Source: an uncultured Alistipes sp.
GTDB lineage: Bacteria > Bacteroidota > Bacteroidia > Bacteroidales > Rikenellaceae
Reading direction: 5' to 3'
NCBI GenBank assembly: GCA_937880705.1
Contig: CALGRZ010000114.1
Coordinates: forward strand, 1-41,912
DNA: 41,912 nt
In this document: one piece after another, positions 1 through 8,702 of the stretch
Layout: each line of letters opens with the position of its first letter
Numbering within the stretch: the stretch's first letter is position 1
Position numbers and translations under genes: made by a program
Notes under the pieces: model-generated
What the model was told of the DNA's origin: nothing
Seen by the model: the letters and a program-made list of their open reading frames with translations, nothing else
Database searches by the model: none

Positions 1-54
1 CTCGACGATGTCAAAGAGAAAGTATATACGCGAGATATTTTTAGAAGAGACTAA
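1..54 (+). CDS. C-terminal end of an upstream gene (partial)
   Basis: Frame 1 is open from the first base and ends with TAA at 52-54, directly before the ATG of the flippase gene at 55. The 17 visible residues end in DIFRRD and are charged. They are too few to assign a family. The zero-base junction with the next gene suggests that a polysaccharide gene outside the window is co-transcribed with it. It could also be a chance open frame. Confidence 0.5.
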   Translation, partial: LDDVKEKVYTRDIFRRD

Positions 55-1344
55 ATGAATCAAAATATGGGTAAAGTTGCAACCCTAGTAGATAGATTGA
101 AAGGAAGCAGATTATTTAAGGACTCTTTTTGGGCATTAGTCGGTAGTGCTGCTGGAAAGGGTTTATCATTAATTGCAGGTATTGCTGTTGCTCGTTTCTT
201 AGGCAGCGAAATCTACGGAGAGTATGGCACCATCAAAAACACATTGATGATGATTGCTATTTTCTCATCATTGGGTTTAGGCTATTCAGCTACTAAATTT
301 ATTGCAGAAAGTAGAACAACTGAAGATAACACCCGCATTGTAGACACCCATCGCATCGCCACATATATCACCTTTGTGATGAGTGGATTAATTGCTCTTT
401 TGCTTATAATTGGAGCCAAGCAGGTTGCTATATGGATAGAAGCTCCTCATTTAGCAAGTGCGTTAAGACTATCTGCTGTAGCAATTATTTTTAATGCAGT
501 AAATACAACTCAAACTGGTGAGCTATCTGGATTTGGAGCATACAAAGAACTTGCAAAGAATAACACTATTGCAGGTATATTTACATTTATCTCGAGCATA
601 GTCCTAACCTACCTCTACTCATTTGATGGAGCAATTATAGCACTAATTATTTCATTAGCTTTCAATGCTTTACTAAATAAGATAACAATTAACAAATGTA
701 TTGGAAGTTTTGACAAACCTAAAAATATCGACAAAAAATACATCAAAGACATAATAAAGTTTTCAATTCCTATTGCTCTACAGGAGAGTTTATATTCTAT
801 CACACATTGGGGCAATCTCTTAATTATGGTTAAACTTGCCAACTATACAGAAATTGGTCTATCATCTGCTGCTAGTCAATGGATGGCTGTAATTTCATTT
901 ATACCGGGAGCATTACGAAATGTCGCTCTAACACATCTTTCGGCGAGTAACAATGATCAGAAAAGGAATAGAGATGTGCTTAAAAGATTGCTTGCCATAA
1001 ATTTTGTTTCTACATTTATTCCATTCCTCATTATTTTATGCTTATCAGGCTGGATTACGCAGTGGTACGGAGAGAGTTTTGTGGGTTTACGATCAGTGCT
1101 AAACATCTGTGTATTTACAGCAGTAATAAGTAGCCTAACTAATGTACTCACGCAAGAATTTATGGCACACGGACAAAATTGGCTACTCTTCTATTCTCGA
1201 TTAATTAGAGATTTGGGCATAATGGTCAGTTTGTATTTCGCCTTACTATATTTTGGCAATGGTGCATTAACTGGAGCAATAGTAACCTTAATATGGCAAT
1301 TAGGTTATCTAATATTTCTCATTATCAAAAATAGGAACATATGA
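55..1344 (+). CDS. Polysaccharide flippase, Wzx/MATE-like (oligosaccharide flippase family)
   Basis: A 429-residue polytopic inner-membrane protein predicted to flip undecaprenyl-pyrophosphate-linked repeat units to the periplasm. The N-terminus, around LKGSRLFKDSFWALVGSAAG (residues 15-34), is the usual entry of Wzx-type proteins: a basic amphipathic stretch followed by the first membrane helix with a GxxxxKGxxxI pattern. About 12-14 hydrophobic segments run to the C-terminus. Length fits the family. The ATG directly follows the TAA of the upstream frame, and the gene overlaps the next one by ATGA (1341-1344). Base composition is AT-rich like the following four genes and unlike the block starting at 5235. 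Family assignment is firm; the substrate is not known. Confidence 0.88.
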   Translation: MNQNMGKVATLVDRLKGSRLFKDSFWALVGSAAGKGLSLIAGIAVARFLGSEIYGEYGTIKNTLMMIAIFSSLGLGYSATKFIAESRTTEDNTRIVDTHRIATYITFVMSGLIALLLIIGAKQVAIWIEAPHLASALRLSAVAIIFNAVNTTQTGELSGFGAYKELAKNNTIAGIFTFISSIVLTYLYSFDGAIIALIISLAFNALLNKITINKCIGSFDKPKNIDKKYIKDIIKFSIPIALQESLYSITHWGNLLIMVKLANYTEIGLSSAASQWMAVISFIPGALRNVALTHLSASNNDQKRNRDVLKRLLAINFVSTFIPFLIILCLSGWITQWYGESFVGLRSVLNICVFTAVISSLTNVLTQEFMAHGQNWLLFYSRLIRDLGIMVSLYFALLYFGNGALTGAIVTLIWQLGYLIFLIIKNRNI

Positions 1345-2507
1345 ATTTGATGAGATTAATTCGGCTGTTACTATTGGCAGTAATAGTATGTCTTATCGCA
1401 TACTCATATCATCCAGATAATTTTGACATAACAGGAGTTCTAATCAATAGCAGTTATAGCAAATATGCAGCAATATTGATAGGTGTATTATTTATGCTAT
1501 CTCTTAATAGTGTAAAAGAAGTTTTATCACTAAAGCCTATAAGAATTTATATAGCCTTACTTATTTTGATTGCTATTTGCTTTACTTCGTTATATGCGTT
1601 AAGCCTAACAACTACCATCTGCGAGGTTAGAGCGTTAGTAATCAGTCTTTTTTCTATGCTTTTGGGGGCATCATTTAGGCTGAACAATAAAGAGATCATA
1701 TTGATAAGCATAATCTTTTCAATTGCAGTCTTAAGTATTGGTTATTTGCAGATATCCCAAAATATGGGAAACTTTAGTATTGAGGATGGCTATATTAACA
1801 CAGCAAAGAATGCATTTGGGCCATTGGTTGCAATTGCAGGTACATTGTCAGTATTAATTACATTTACTCCTAGTATAAATATCTTTGTTAGAACTATCTC
1901 TGTCTTGATATCGATTTTGGCATTGGTTGAGATAGCAACAATTAGAGCTCGTCTTGCAACAATCACATTTTTGCTTCTGTCAGCATTCATTATTTATAAA
2001 AACTTCAAAAGACTAAGTAAAGTGAAGGCTCATACAGGAATATACTACATTGTAGGCGCAATTATTGTTGCAATAGCTTTTATAGGATTACATGAGTATG
2101 TATGGGATAGTTTAACTCGGAATAAAGAAGGGGACTTTACATCTGGAAGACTTGGTGTTTATTATGATGGTATTGATATTTTTAGTCAAAACCCGTTGTG
2201 GGGAAATCTTGTGGTAAACGAAAAAATTGCATGGGTTCACAACTACCTTCTTCTCATATTATCTGAATATGGAATTATTATTTCCCTGCCGTTACTAATT
2301 TTATTTTTCTATCTGCTGTCTATTATCGTTAAGGGAATAAGACGAGCTGATGTATCAATCCCCCAGAATTATGGGCTCATTATAATTTTGATATCGTTTA
2401 TAATTAGTTTAGGCGAGCCTACATATCCCTATGGACCAGGCACAACAAACTTCCTTCCTTTTTTATTATTTGGAGTATCAATAGGTTATAATCATAAAAC
2501 AAGATAA
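1341..2507 (+). CDS. O-antigen ligase / polysaccharide polymerase-like membrane protein (Wzy type)
   Basis: A 388-residue protein made almost wholly of hydrophobic segments, with about 10-12 helices. It has one larger polar loop (about residues 250-300) carrying RNKEGDFTSGRLGVYYDGI, then WVHNYLLLILSEYG. A loop with an arginine-containing SGR motif followed by an HN(Y/x)-L-E helix is typical of the Wzy_C/WaaL superfamily, which polymerises or ligates lipid-linked glycans in the periplasm. It overlaps the flippase gene by 4 bases (ATGA), so the two are probably translationally coupled, and the acyltransferase ATG follows after one base. Sitting next to Wzx in a capsule locus favours the polymerase role over ligase, but sequence alone does not separate them. 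Confidence 0.8.
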   Translation: MNLMRLIRLLLLAVIVCLIAYSYHPDNFDITGVLINSSYSKYAAILIGVLFMLSLNSVKEVLSLKPIRIYIALLILIAICFTSLYALSLTTTICEVRALVISLFSMLLGASFRLNNKEIILISIIFSIAVLSIGYLQISQNMGNFSIEDGYINTAKNAFGPLVAIAGTLSVLITFTPSINIFVRTISVLISILALVEIATIRARLATITFLLLSAFIIYKNFKRLSKVKAHTGIYYIVGAIIVAIAFIGLHEYVWDSLTRNKEGDFTSGRLGVYYDGIDIFSQNPLWGNLVVNEKIAWVHNYLLLILSEYGIIISLPLLILFFYLLSIIVKGIRRADVSIPQNYGLIIILISFIISLGEPTYPYGPGTTNFLPFLLFGVSIGYNHKTR

Positions 2508-2508
2508 T

Positions 2509-3033
2509 ATGAATTCTAAAAAGTTAATTGTTGCTTCTGTTATAATTAATTTAATTCCTGCATCTCGTGGCCATAAGCTAAAATCTAAATTATTAAGATG
2601 GTGCGGTGCCAAAGTCGGCAATAATGTTGAAATATTTTCGTCAGCCAGGATTCGAGGAACAATGAACCTGGAGATAGGAAACAATGTATTTATAGGACAC
2701 GATGCATTAATTTTTGGGGCAACAGGTAGTGTTATCAAAATTGGTAATTATGCAAAATTAGGAAGTCGCACCATAATAGTTACTGGAACGCATAGATTTT
2801 CTCCTGACGGAAATTGCATAGAAAAGGAAGGAACTTTCAAAAATGTCACAATAGAAGATGGGGCGGTGGTTTCAACCGGTTCAATAGTTTTACCAGGAAT
2901 TACTATCGGTAAAATGGCGCATGTGGCTGCAGGTAGCGTAGTAACCAAAGATGTAGAACCCTATATGCGAGTTGCAGGCAATCCTGCTCGACCAATTAGA
3001 AATCTATTAACAAATGAAAAAATCAGTAGATAA
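2509..3033 (+). CDS. Hexapeptide-repeat acyltransferase (left-handed beta-helix, WbbJ/maltose acetyltransferase-like)
   Basis: A 174-residue protein dominated by imperfect hexapeptide repeats ([LIV]-G-x4), for example IGNNVFIGHDALIFG and IEDGAVVSTGSIVLPGITIG. It ends with the common acetyltransferase tail VTKDVEPYMRVAGNPARPI. Such enzymes transfer acetyl groups from acetyl-CoA to sugars. The histidine in VTGTHRF (about residue 95) is a candidate catalytic base. In this locus it probably O- or N-acetylates a capsule sugar. The 3' end overlaps the next glycosyltransferase gene by 20 bases. The substrate cannot be read from the sequence. Confidence 0.85.
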   Translation: MNSKKLIVASVIINLIPASRGHKLKSKLLRWCGAKVGNNVEIFSSARIRGTMNLEIGNNVFIGHDALIFGATGSVIKIGNYAKLGSRTIIVTGTHRFSPDGNCIEKEGTFKNVTIEDGAVVSTGSIVLPGITIGKMAHVAAGSVVTKDVEPYMRVAGNPARPIRNLLTNEKISR

Positions 3034-4027
3034 GATTATAATAACTAATCTACCTTCCTTCTATAAAATCAATCTATATAACGAGATAAATAAAAGCTGT
3101 AAACTTCTCGTTATATATACTTGGGATCATTCACAAGGTAGAAACCGAGACTTCTTTGAGGGCTCAATGCAATTTGACCACATTCATTTAAAGGATAGTG
3201 GCTTTACCAGAATTATTCAATTAAGAAGGATTATACGCTCTATTGACTACAAAGAACTTATACTTGGTGGGTGGGATTCCATTCCTCTTTGGGTAAGTGC
3301 TTTTGTATCTTCAAAAAAGAAAAATGCGTTGGTAATAGAGTCTAGTTATTTAGAATCAACAACAAAAGGTATAAAAGGACTGATAAAGCGTATTTTTATA
3401 TCTAGAATCTCTAAAGTATATGCCTCAGGTAAATCGCAAAAGAAAATTACAGATAATTTAGGCTTTAAGGGAGAAACTATCATAACCAAAGGTGTCGGCA
3501 TATTTAACTATATTAGGCAGCCTATATTTACAAGTAGAGATAAGGTGAAAAATTTTCTATATGTAGGCCGTCTGACCAAAGTTAAGAATCTAGAATACCT
3601 GATACACAAATTTAATACGCACCCCGAACTAACACTGACAATAATTGGTTTTGGAGAGCTAGAAGATCATCTAAAATCTATAGCCAATAAAAACATTGAG
3701 TTCCTTGGAGCAATAAATAACAGCGAGTTATCACCACACTATCAAAAAGCGGATGTATTTATACTTCCGTCAGTATCAGAAGCATGGGGGCTTGTAATAG
3801 AAGAAGCCTTAAACAATGGAACTCCTGTTATGGTAAGCGACAAAGTAGGATGCAGTGAAGAGATAATTAATAAGAATAATGGGGTAATCTTCTCGTTGAA
3901 TCCAGATAACTTTGAGGAACAATTAGCAAAGATAGTAGACATCGAAAACTACAATAGGATGCGTTCACACATCTCTAAAATGAATTTTGAAGAGATTGAA
4001 GACTATCAGGTTAAATGTTATCTATAA
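3014..4027 (+). CDS. Glycosyltransferase family 4 (GT-B fold)
   Basis: A 337-residue cytoplasmic glycosyltransferase. The C-terminal half shows the GT4 nucleotide-sugar binding domain: FLYVGRLTKVKNLEYLI (about residues 180-196), then a GFGELEDHL turn, FLGAINNSEL and ADVFILPSVSEAWGLVIEEALNNG-type sequence with the EX7E pattern. The N-terminal acceptor domain is short and poorly conserved. It starts within the end of the acyltransferase gene (20-base overlap) and ends 9 bases before the next glycosyltransferase. It is strongly AT-rich. It should add one residue to the lipid-linked repeat unit; donor and linkage are unknown. Confidence 0.88.
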   Translation: MKKSVDKIIITNLPSFYKINLYNEINKSCKLLVIYTWDHSQGRNRDFFEGSMQFDHIHLKDSGFTRIIQLRRIIRSIDYKELILGGWDSIPLWVSAFVSSKKKNALVIESSYLESTTKGIKGLIKRIFISRISKVYASGKSQKKITDNLGFKGETIITKGVGIFNYIRQPIFTSRDKVKNFLYVGRLTKVKNLEYLIHKFNTHPELTLTIIGFGELEDHLKSIANKNIEFLGAINNSELSPHYQKADVFILPSVSEAWGLVIEEALNNGTPVMVSDKVGCSEEIINKNNGVIFSLNPDNFEEQLAKIVDIENYNRMRSHISKMNFEEIEDYQVKCYL

Positions 4028-4036
4028 AAAGATTCT

Positions 4037-5233
4037 ATGCCAAAGCTTCTTCAAATAAACTCAACCGCTAATTGGGGTTCAACAGGTAAAATTGCCGAGC
4101 AGATTGGGGAGCTTGCAATTAGCAATGGTTGGGAAAGTTATATAGCATACGGAAGATATGCGAATAAGAGCAAATCTAAACTAATCAAGATTGGCTCTAA
4201 ATTTAGCATGCTCTGTCATTTGGTTGAATCTCAATTATTTGACAATCACGGATTAGCCTCACGAATTGCAACTCGTCAACTTATAAAAGAGATAAAGAGA
4301 ATTAATCCTGATATAATCCATCTACATAACATACACGGTTACTATATAAATTATAAGATACTTTTCAACTATCTCAATTGTGTCAATACACCGGTTGTCT
4401 GGACACTTCACGACTGTTGGACATTTACGGGTCATTGCGCACACTTTATAGATGCAGAGTGCTACAAATGGAAAAACGGATGTGAAGATTGCCCCAAATA
4501 TAGAGGTTACCCAAGTGCATACACTGACCATTCAGAACGAAATTATCGATTAAAAAATAGGTTATTCACATATAAAGATCACATATTTCTTGCACCAGCA
4601 TCTAAATGGTTGTCAGATTTTGTTGGAGAATCATATTTCAAGCATAAAAATAGAAATGTATTCCACAATGGTATTAATCTAAGTATATTTAAGCCATCTA
4701 AATGGGAGCAGAAAGATAAAACTAACATTATCGGTGTATCAAGTGTATGGAACAAAGCTAAAGGACTCGATGATTTTTACAAACTAAGGGAGTTACTTGA
4801 TCCAAACAAATACGACATAACATTGGTTGGGCTAAATCAGGAGCAAATGGATAACCTTCCAGAAGGAATTAACGGCATATTAAGAACAAATTCGGCAGAG
4901 GATCTAGCGGGACTATACAGCAATGCAAATGTATTTATAAATCCCACATATGCCGATACATTCCCGACAACAAATTTAGAGGCACTTGCTTGTGGGACAC
5001 CCGTGGTTACATATAGAACTGGAGGTAGCCCCGAATCTATAACACCTAGCACAGGCTTTGTGGTTGAACAGGGCGACATCGATGGAGTTATTAACGCAAT
5101 AAAAGAGATTGAAAGTCGAGGAAAGCAATACTATTCAGATGCTTGTCGCAAGTATGCGGAAGAGAACTTTGACAAGGACAAATGCTTTACAAAATACATT
5201 GACCTCTATAACGAATTATTAAACACTAAATAA
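4037..5233 (+). CDS. Glycosyltransferase family 4, WcaC-like
   Basis: A 398-residue GT-B glycosyltransferase. The N-terminus KLLQINSTANWGSTGKIAEQ and the cysteine-rich loop with WTLHDCWTFTGHCAHF, CYKW and CEDCP (about residues 118-155) are hallmarks of the group related to colanic-acid transferase WcaC that is common in Bacteroidales capsule loci. The C-terminal domain holds GVSSVWNKAKGLDDF and ADTFPTTNLEALACGTPVVT, where D replaces the first E of the EX7E motif. Start ATG is 9 bases after the previous stop. It is the last gene of the AT-rich block; capE begins one base after its stop with a different composition. Confidence 0.9.
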   Translation: MPKLLQINSTANWGSTGKIAEQIGELAISNGWESYIAYGRYANKSKSKLIKIGSKFSMLCHLVESQLFDNHGLASRIATRQLIKEIKRINPDIIHLHNIHGYYINYKILFNYLNCVNTPVVWTLHDCWTFTGHCAHFIDAECYKWKNGCEDCPKYRGYPSAYTDHSERNYRLKNRLFTYKDHIFLAPASKWLSDFVGESYFKHKNRNVFHNGINLSIFKPSKWEQKDKTNIIGVSSVWNKAKGLDDFYKLRELLDPNKYDITLVGLNQEQMDNLPEGINGILRTNSAEDLAGLYSNANVFINPTYADTFPTTNLEALACGTPVVTYRTGGSPESITPSTGFVVEQGDIDGVINAIKEIESRGKQYYSDACRKYAEENFDKDKCFTKYIDLYNELLNTK

Positions 5234-5234
5234 C

Positions 5235-6275
5235 ATGTCACTTTTTACAGGTAAAACACTTCTTATCACAGGCGGTACCGGTTCGTTTGGTAATGCCGTG
5301 CTCAATAGATTTTTACGCACCGACATCGGTGAGATTCGTATCTTCTCGCGCGACGAGAAGAAGCAGGATGATATGCGCCACGAGTTTCAGGCAAAGATGC
5401 CCGATGTGGCGGAGAAGATCAAGTTCTACATCGGCGATGTGCGCGACCTGGCATCAGTAAAGAACGCAATGCACGGCGTAGACTACATCTTCCACGCAGC
5501 AGCCCTCAAGCAGGTGCCCTCGTGCGAGTTCTTCCCTATCGAGGCGGTAAAGACCAATGTTCTCGGCACCGAGAATGTCCTCACCGCAGCTATCGACGCG
5601 GGCGTCAAGAGCGTAATTTGTCTCTCGACAGACAAGGCTGCATACCCCGTAAATGCGATGGGCACATCGAAGGCGATGATGGAGAAGGTGATCGTTGCAA
5701 AGAGTCGCACGGTATCTCCCGAGCGCACAAAGATTTACTGCACACGCTACGGCAATGTGATGTGCTCGCGCGGCTCGGTAATACCTCTTTGGATTGACCA
5801 GATTCGCAATGGTAACCCCATCACCCTCACCGACCCCCGCATGACACGATTTATCATGTCGCTGGAGGAGGCTGTTGACCTCGTACTATTTGCCTTCGAG
5901 CACGGCACAAGTGGCGACATCCTCGTGCAGAAGGCTCCCGCCTGCACCATTCAGACACAGGCAGAGGCCGTATGCGAGCTCTTCGGCGGCAAGAAGGAGG
6001 ATATCAAGGTGATTGGTATTCGCCACGGCGAGAAGATGTACGAGACGTTGCTCACAAACGAGGAGTGCGCAAATGCTATCGACATGGGTAACTTCTACCG
6101 TGTGCCCTGCGACAAGCGAGGACTGAACTACGACAAGTATTTCAATCAGGGTGACGCCGAGCGCAACACGCTCACGGAGTTCAACTCGAACAACACCGAG
6201 CTTCTCACCGTAGAGCAGGTGAAGGAGAAGATGTTGAGCCTGACGTACATTCAGGAGGAGCTGGCTAAAAAATAG
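5235..6275 (+). CDS. capE: UDP-GlcNAc 4,6-dehydratase/5-epimerase, CapE/WbjB/FnlA type
   Basis: A 346-residue short-chain dehydrogenase/reductase expected to carry out the first step of UDP-L-FucNAc synthesis: 4,6-dehydration and C5 epimerisation of UDP-GlcNAc. The Rossmann motif TGGTGSFG is at residues 12-19. The catalytic segment STDKAAYPVNAMGTSK (131-146) has Met142 and Lys146 where classical SDRs have YxxxK; the Met form is typical of CapE/FlaA1-type enzymes. The next two genes are the CapF and CapG types, so the pathway is complete and in the canonical order. GC content rises sharply here compared with the genes before. FlaA1-type dehydratases are the main alternative, but the neighbours argue against them. 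Confidence 0.92.
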   Translation: MSLFTGKTLLITGGTGSFGNAVLNRFLRTDIGEIRIFSRDEKKQDDMRHEFQAKMPDVAEKIKFYIGDVRDLASVKNAMHGVDYIFHAAALKQVPSCEFFPIEAVKTNVLGTENVLTAAIDAGVKSVICLSTDKAAYPVNAMGTSKAMMEKVIVAKSRTVSPERTKIYCTRYGNVMCSRGSVIPLWIDQIRNGNPITLTDPRMTRFIMSLEEAVDLVLFAFEHGTSGDILVQKAPACTIQTQAEAVCELFGGKKEDIKVIGIRHGEKMYETLLTNEECANAIDMGNFYRVPCDKRGLNYDKYFNQGDAERNTLTEFNSNNTELLTVEQVKEKMLSLTYIQEELAKK

Positions 6276-6281
6276 GCAAAA

Positions 6282-7487
6282 ATGAATATCCTGGTTACAG
6301 GTGCCAAGGGTTTCGTAGGCAAGAACCTTGTAGCACAGCTTAGGACTATCGCCGAGGACAAGAACAAGAGCTACGGCGAGATTGCCATTGGCGAGATCTT
6401 CGAGTATGACATCGACTCTACTCTCGAGCAGTTAGACGACTACTGCCGTCGTGCCGACTTTGTGTTCAACCTCGCAGGCGTCAACCGTCCCCAAAATAGC
6501 GAGGAGTTTATGCAGGGCAACTTTGGCTTTGCATCTACCCTACTCGAGACACTTAAGAGGCACAACAACACCTGCCCCGTGATGCTCTCATCGTCAATTC
6601 AGGCTACACTGGTAGGTCGCTATGCCGAGGGCGAGTACGGCAAGAGCAAGAAGGCCGGCGAGGAGCTATTCTTCGACTACGCGGCAGAGTGCGGAGCAAA
6701 GGTCTTGGTATATCGCTTTCCCAACCTCTTCGGCAAGTGGTGTCGCCCCAACTACAACTCGGCAGTGGCCACATTCTGCAACAACATCGCAAACGACCTT
6801 CCCATTATGGTCAACGACCGTTCGACGATGCTCGAATTGCTATACATCGATGATCTGGTTGATGAGATGGTGGCCGCGCTCAAAGGTGAGGAGCACCATT
6901 GCGAGTTTGACGGTATCGACACCATACTGAAGGCCGATGGTCGCTACTGCGCTGCACCTATCACTCATAAGGTTACGCTCGGCGAGATTGTTGACCTTTT
7001 GGAGAGCTTCCGCAAGCAGCCCGAGACGCTCGTCGTCCCCGAGATCCCATACAACTCGTTTGCAAAGAAGCTGTACTCGACTTTCCTTTCGTATTTGCCA
7101 AAGGAGAAGGTGGCGTTTCCGCTCAAGATGAATATCGATGCTCGTGGCAGCTTCACCGAGTTGCTTCGCTCAGAAAAGTGCGGACAGGTGAGCATCAACA
7201 TCTCGAAGCCGGGCATTACCAAGGGCGAGCATTGGCACAACACCAAGTGGGAGTTCTTCATTGTTGTTAGTGGTCATGGTCTTATTCAGGAGCGAAGGAT
7301 TGGAGGTGACGAGGTTATCGAGTTTGAGGTGTCAGGCGAGAAGATTGAGGCTGTACACATGCTTCCGGGCTACACTCACAACATCATCAACCTCTCCGAC
7401 ACCGAGGATCTTGTGACCGTGATGTGGGCAAACGAAAGTTTCGACCCCTGCCACCCCGACACATTCTTTGAGAAAGTTGTAAAATAA
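6282..7487 (+). CDS. capF: Bifunctional epimerase/reductase with C-terminal cupin, CapF/WbjC/FnlB type
   Basis: A 401-residue two-domain enzyme, second in the UDP-L-FucNAc pathway (C3 epimerisation and NADPH reduction to UDP-L-TalNAc). The N-terminal SDR domain has TGAKGFVGKN (residues 6-15), VFNLAGVNRPQ and an SSSIQA segment, followed by YGKSKKAGE with the catalytic YxxxK. The C-terminal quarter is a cupin: GEHWHNTKWEFF (about residues 312-323) gives metal-binding His residues, followed by HMLPGYTHNI. Both length and the SDR-plus-cupin fusion match S. aureus CapF. It begins 6 bases after capE and is followed 19 bases later by the 2-epimerase gene. Confidence 0.93.
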   Translation: MNILVTGAKGFVGKNLVAQLRTIAEDKNKSYGEIAIGEIFEYDIDSTLEQLDDYCRRADFVFNLAGVNRPQNSEEFMQGNFGFASTLLETLKRHNNTCPVMLSSSIQATLVGRYAEGEYGKSKKAGEELFFDYAAECGAKVLVYRFPNLFGKWCRPNYNSAVATFCNNIANDLPIMVNDRSTMLELLYIDDLVDEMVAALKGEEHHCEFDGIDTILKADGRYCAAPITHKVTLGEIVDLLESFRKQPETLVVPEIPYNSFAKKLYSTFLSYLPKEKVAFPLKMNIDARGSFTELLRSEKCGQVSINISKPGITKGEHWHNTKWEFFIVVSGHGLIQERRIGGDEVIEFEVSGEKIEAVHMLPGYTHNIINLSDTEDLVTVMWANESFDPCHPDTFFEKVVK

Positions 7488-7506
7488 ACCTATAAACAAA
7501 TCGATT

Positions 7507-8691
7507 ATGGATTTGAAACTCGATTTTAGCGATGTAAAGTTTAAGGAGGATGGTCGACTGAAGCTCCTTATTATCGTTGGTACACGCCCCGAGATTATCC
7601 GCCTTGCAGCGGTAATAAATAAGTGCCGCAAATACTTCGACACTCTTCTGGCACATACCGGTCAGAACTACGACTATAACCTCAACGGCGTATTCTTCCG
7701 CGACCTTAAATTGGCTGATCCCGATGTATATATGGATGCCGTAGGTGACGACCTCGGTGCTACGATGGGTAATATAATCAACGCCTCGTACAAGCTGATG
7801 GTTGCCACCAAGCCCGATGCCGTGCTTGTTCTGGGCGACACCAACTCGTGCCTCTCGGTTATCGGTGCCAAGCGTCTGCATATACCCATCTTCCACATGG
7901 AGGCCGGCAACCGATGCTTCGATGAGTGCCTCCCCGAGGAGACAAACCGCCGTATCGTGGATATCATCTCGGACGTCAACCTCTGCTACTCGGAGCATGC
8001 ACGCCGCTACCTCAACGCATCAGGCGTTGCAAAGGAGCGCACCTATGTAACAGGCTCACCTATGGCCGAGGTGCTGCACAACAACCTCGCCGATATTGAG
8101 GCTTCGGATATTCACTCGCGCCTGGGTCTGGAGAAGGGTCGCTATATCCTTCTTTCGGCACACCGTGAGGAGAACATCGACACAGAGAAGAACTTCACAT
8201 CGCTCTTCACCGCGATAAATAAGATGGCCGAGAAGTACGACATGCCTATCCTCTACTCATGCCACCCTCGCAGCCGTAATCGACTGTCAGCAAGTGGCTT
8301 TAAGCTCGATGCTCGTGTCATCCAGCACGAGCCCCTGGGCTTCCACGACTACAACTGCCTACAGATGAACGCCTTTGCTGTGGTAAGCGATAGTGGCACC
8401 CTGCCCGAGGAGAGTTCATTCTTCACCAGCGTAGGCCACTCATTCCCCGCGGTCTGCATCCGCACATCTACCGAGCGTCCCGAGGCATTGGACAAGGGTT
8501 GCTTCGTATTGGCAGGCATCGACGAGAAGTCGTTGTTGCAGGCTGTTGACACAGCTGTGGAGATGGTCCAAAATGATGACAACGGCATCCCTGTACCCAA
8601 CTACACCGACGAGAATGTATCAACCAAGGTTGTTAAGCTGATACAGTCGTACACGGGTGTTGTAAATAAGATGGTTTGGCGTAAATTCTAA
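7507..8691 (+). CDS. capG: UDP-N-acetylglucosamine 2-epimerase family, UDP-L-FucNAc-forming (CapG/WbjD/FnlC)
   Basis: A 394-residue GT-B-fold 2-epimerase, third enzyme of UDP-L-FucNAc synthesis (C2 epimerisation of UDP-L-TalNAc). Visible family motifs are VGTRPEIIRL near residue 25, HTGQNYDYN, LGDTNSCLSV, HMEAGNRCFDECLPEE with the catalytic acids, SAHREENID and SDSGTLPEESSF. The N-terminus carries about 18 residues before the first beta strand; the ATG at 7507 is the only good start after the capF stop. The HTGQN form (N where WecB has H) and the preceding capE-capF pair support CapG over plain WecB/MnaA. Confidence 0.92.
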   Translation: MDLKLDFSDVKFKEDGRLKLLIIVGTRPEIIRLAAVINKCRKYFDTLLAHTGQNYDYNLNGVFFRDLKLADPDVYMDAVGDDLGATMGNIINASYKLMVATKPDAVLVLGDTNSCLSVIGAKRLHIPIFHMEAGNRCFDECLPEETNRRIVDIISDVNLCYSEHARRYLNASGVAKERTYVTGSPMAEVLHNNLADIEASDIHSRLGLEKGRYILLSAHREENIDTEKNFTSLFTAINKMAEKYDMPILYSCHPRSRNRLSASGFKLDARVIQHEPLGFHDYNCLQMNAFAVVSDSGTLPEESSFFTSVGHSFPAVCIRTSTERPEALDKGCFVLAGIDEKSLLQAVDTAVEMVQNDDNGIPVPNYTDENVSTKVVKLIQSYTGVVNKMVWRKF

Positions 8692-8702
8692 AGCTGAGTT
8701 TC

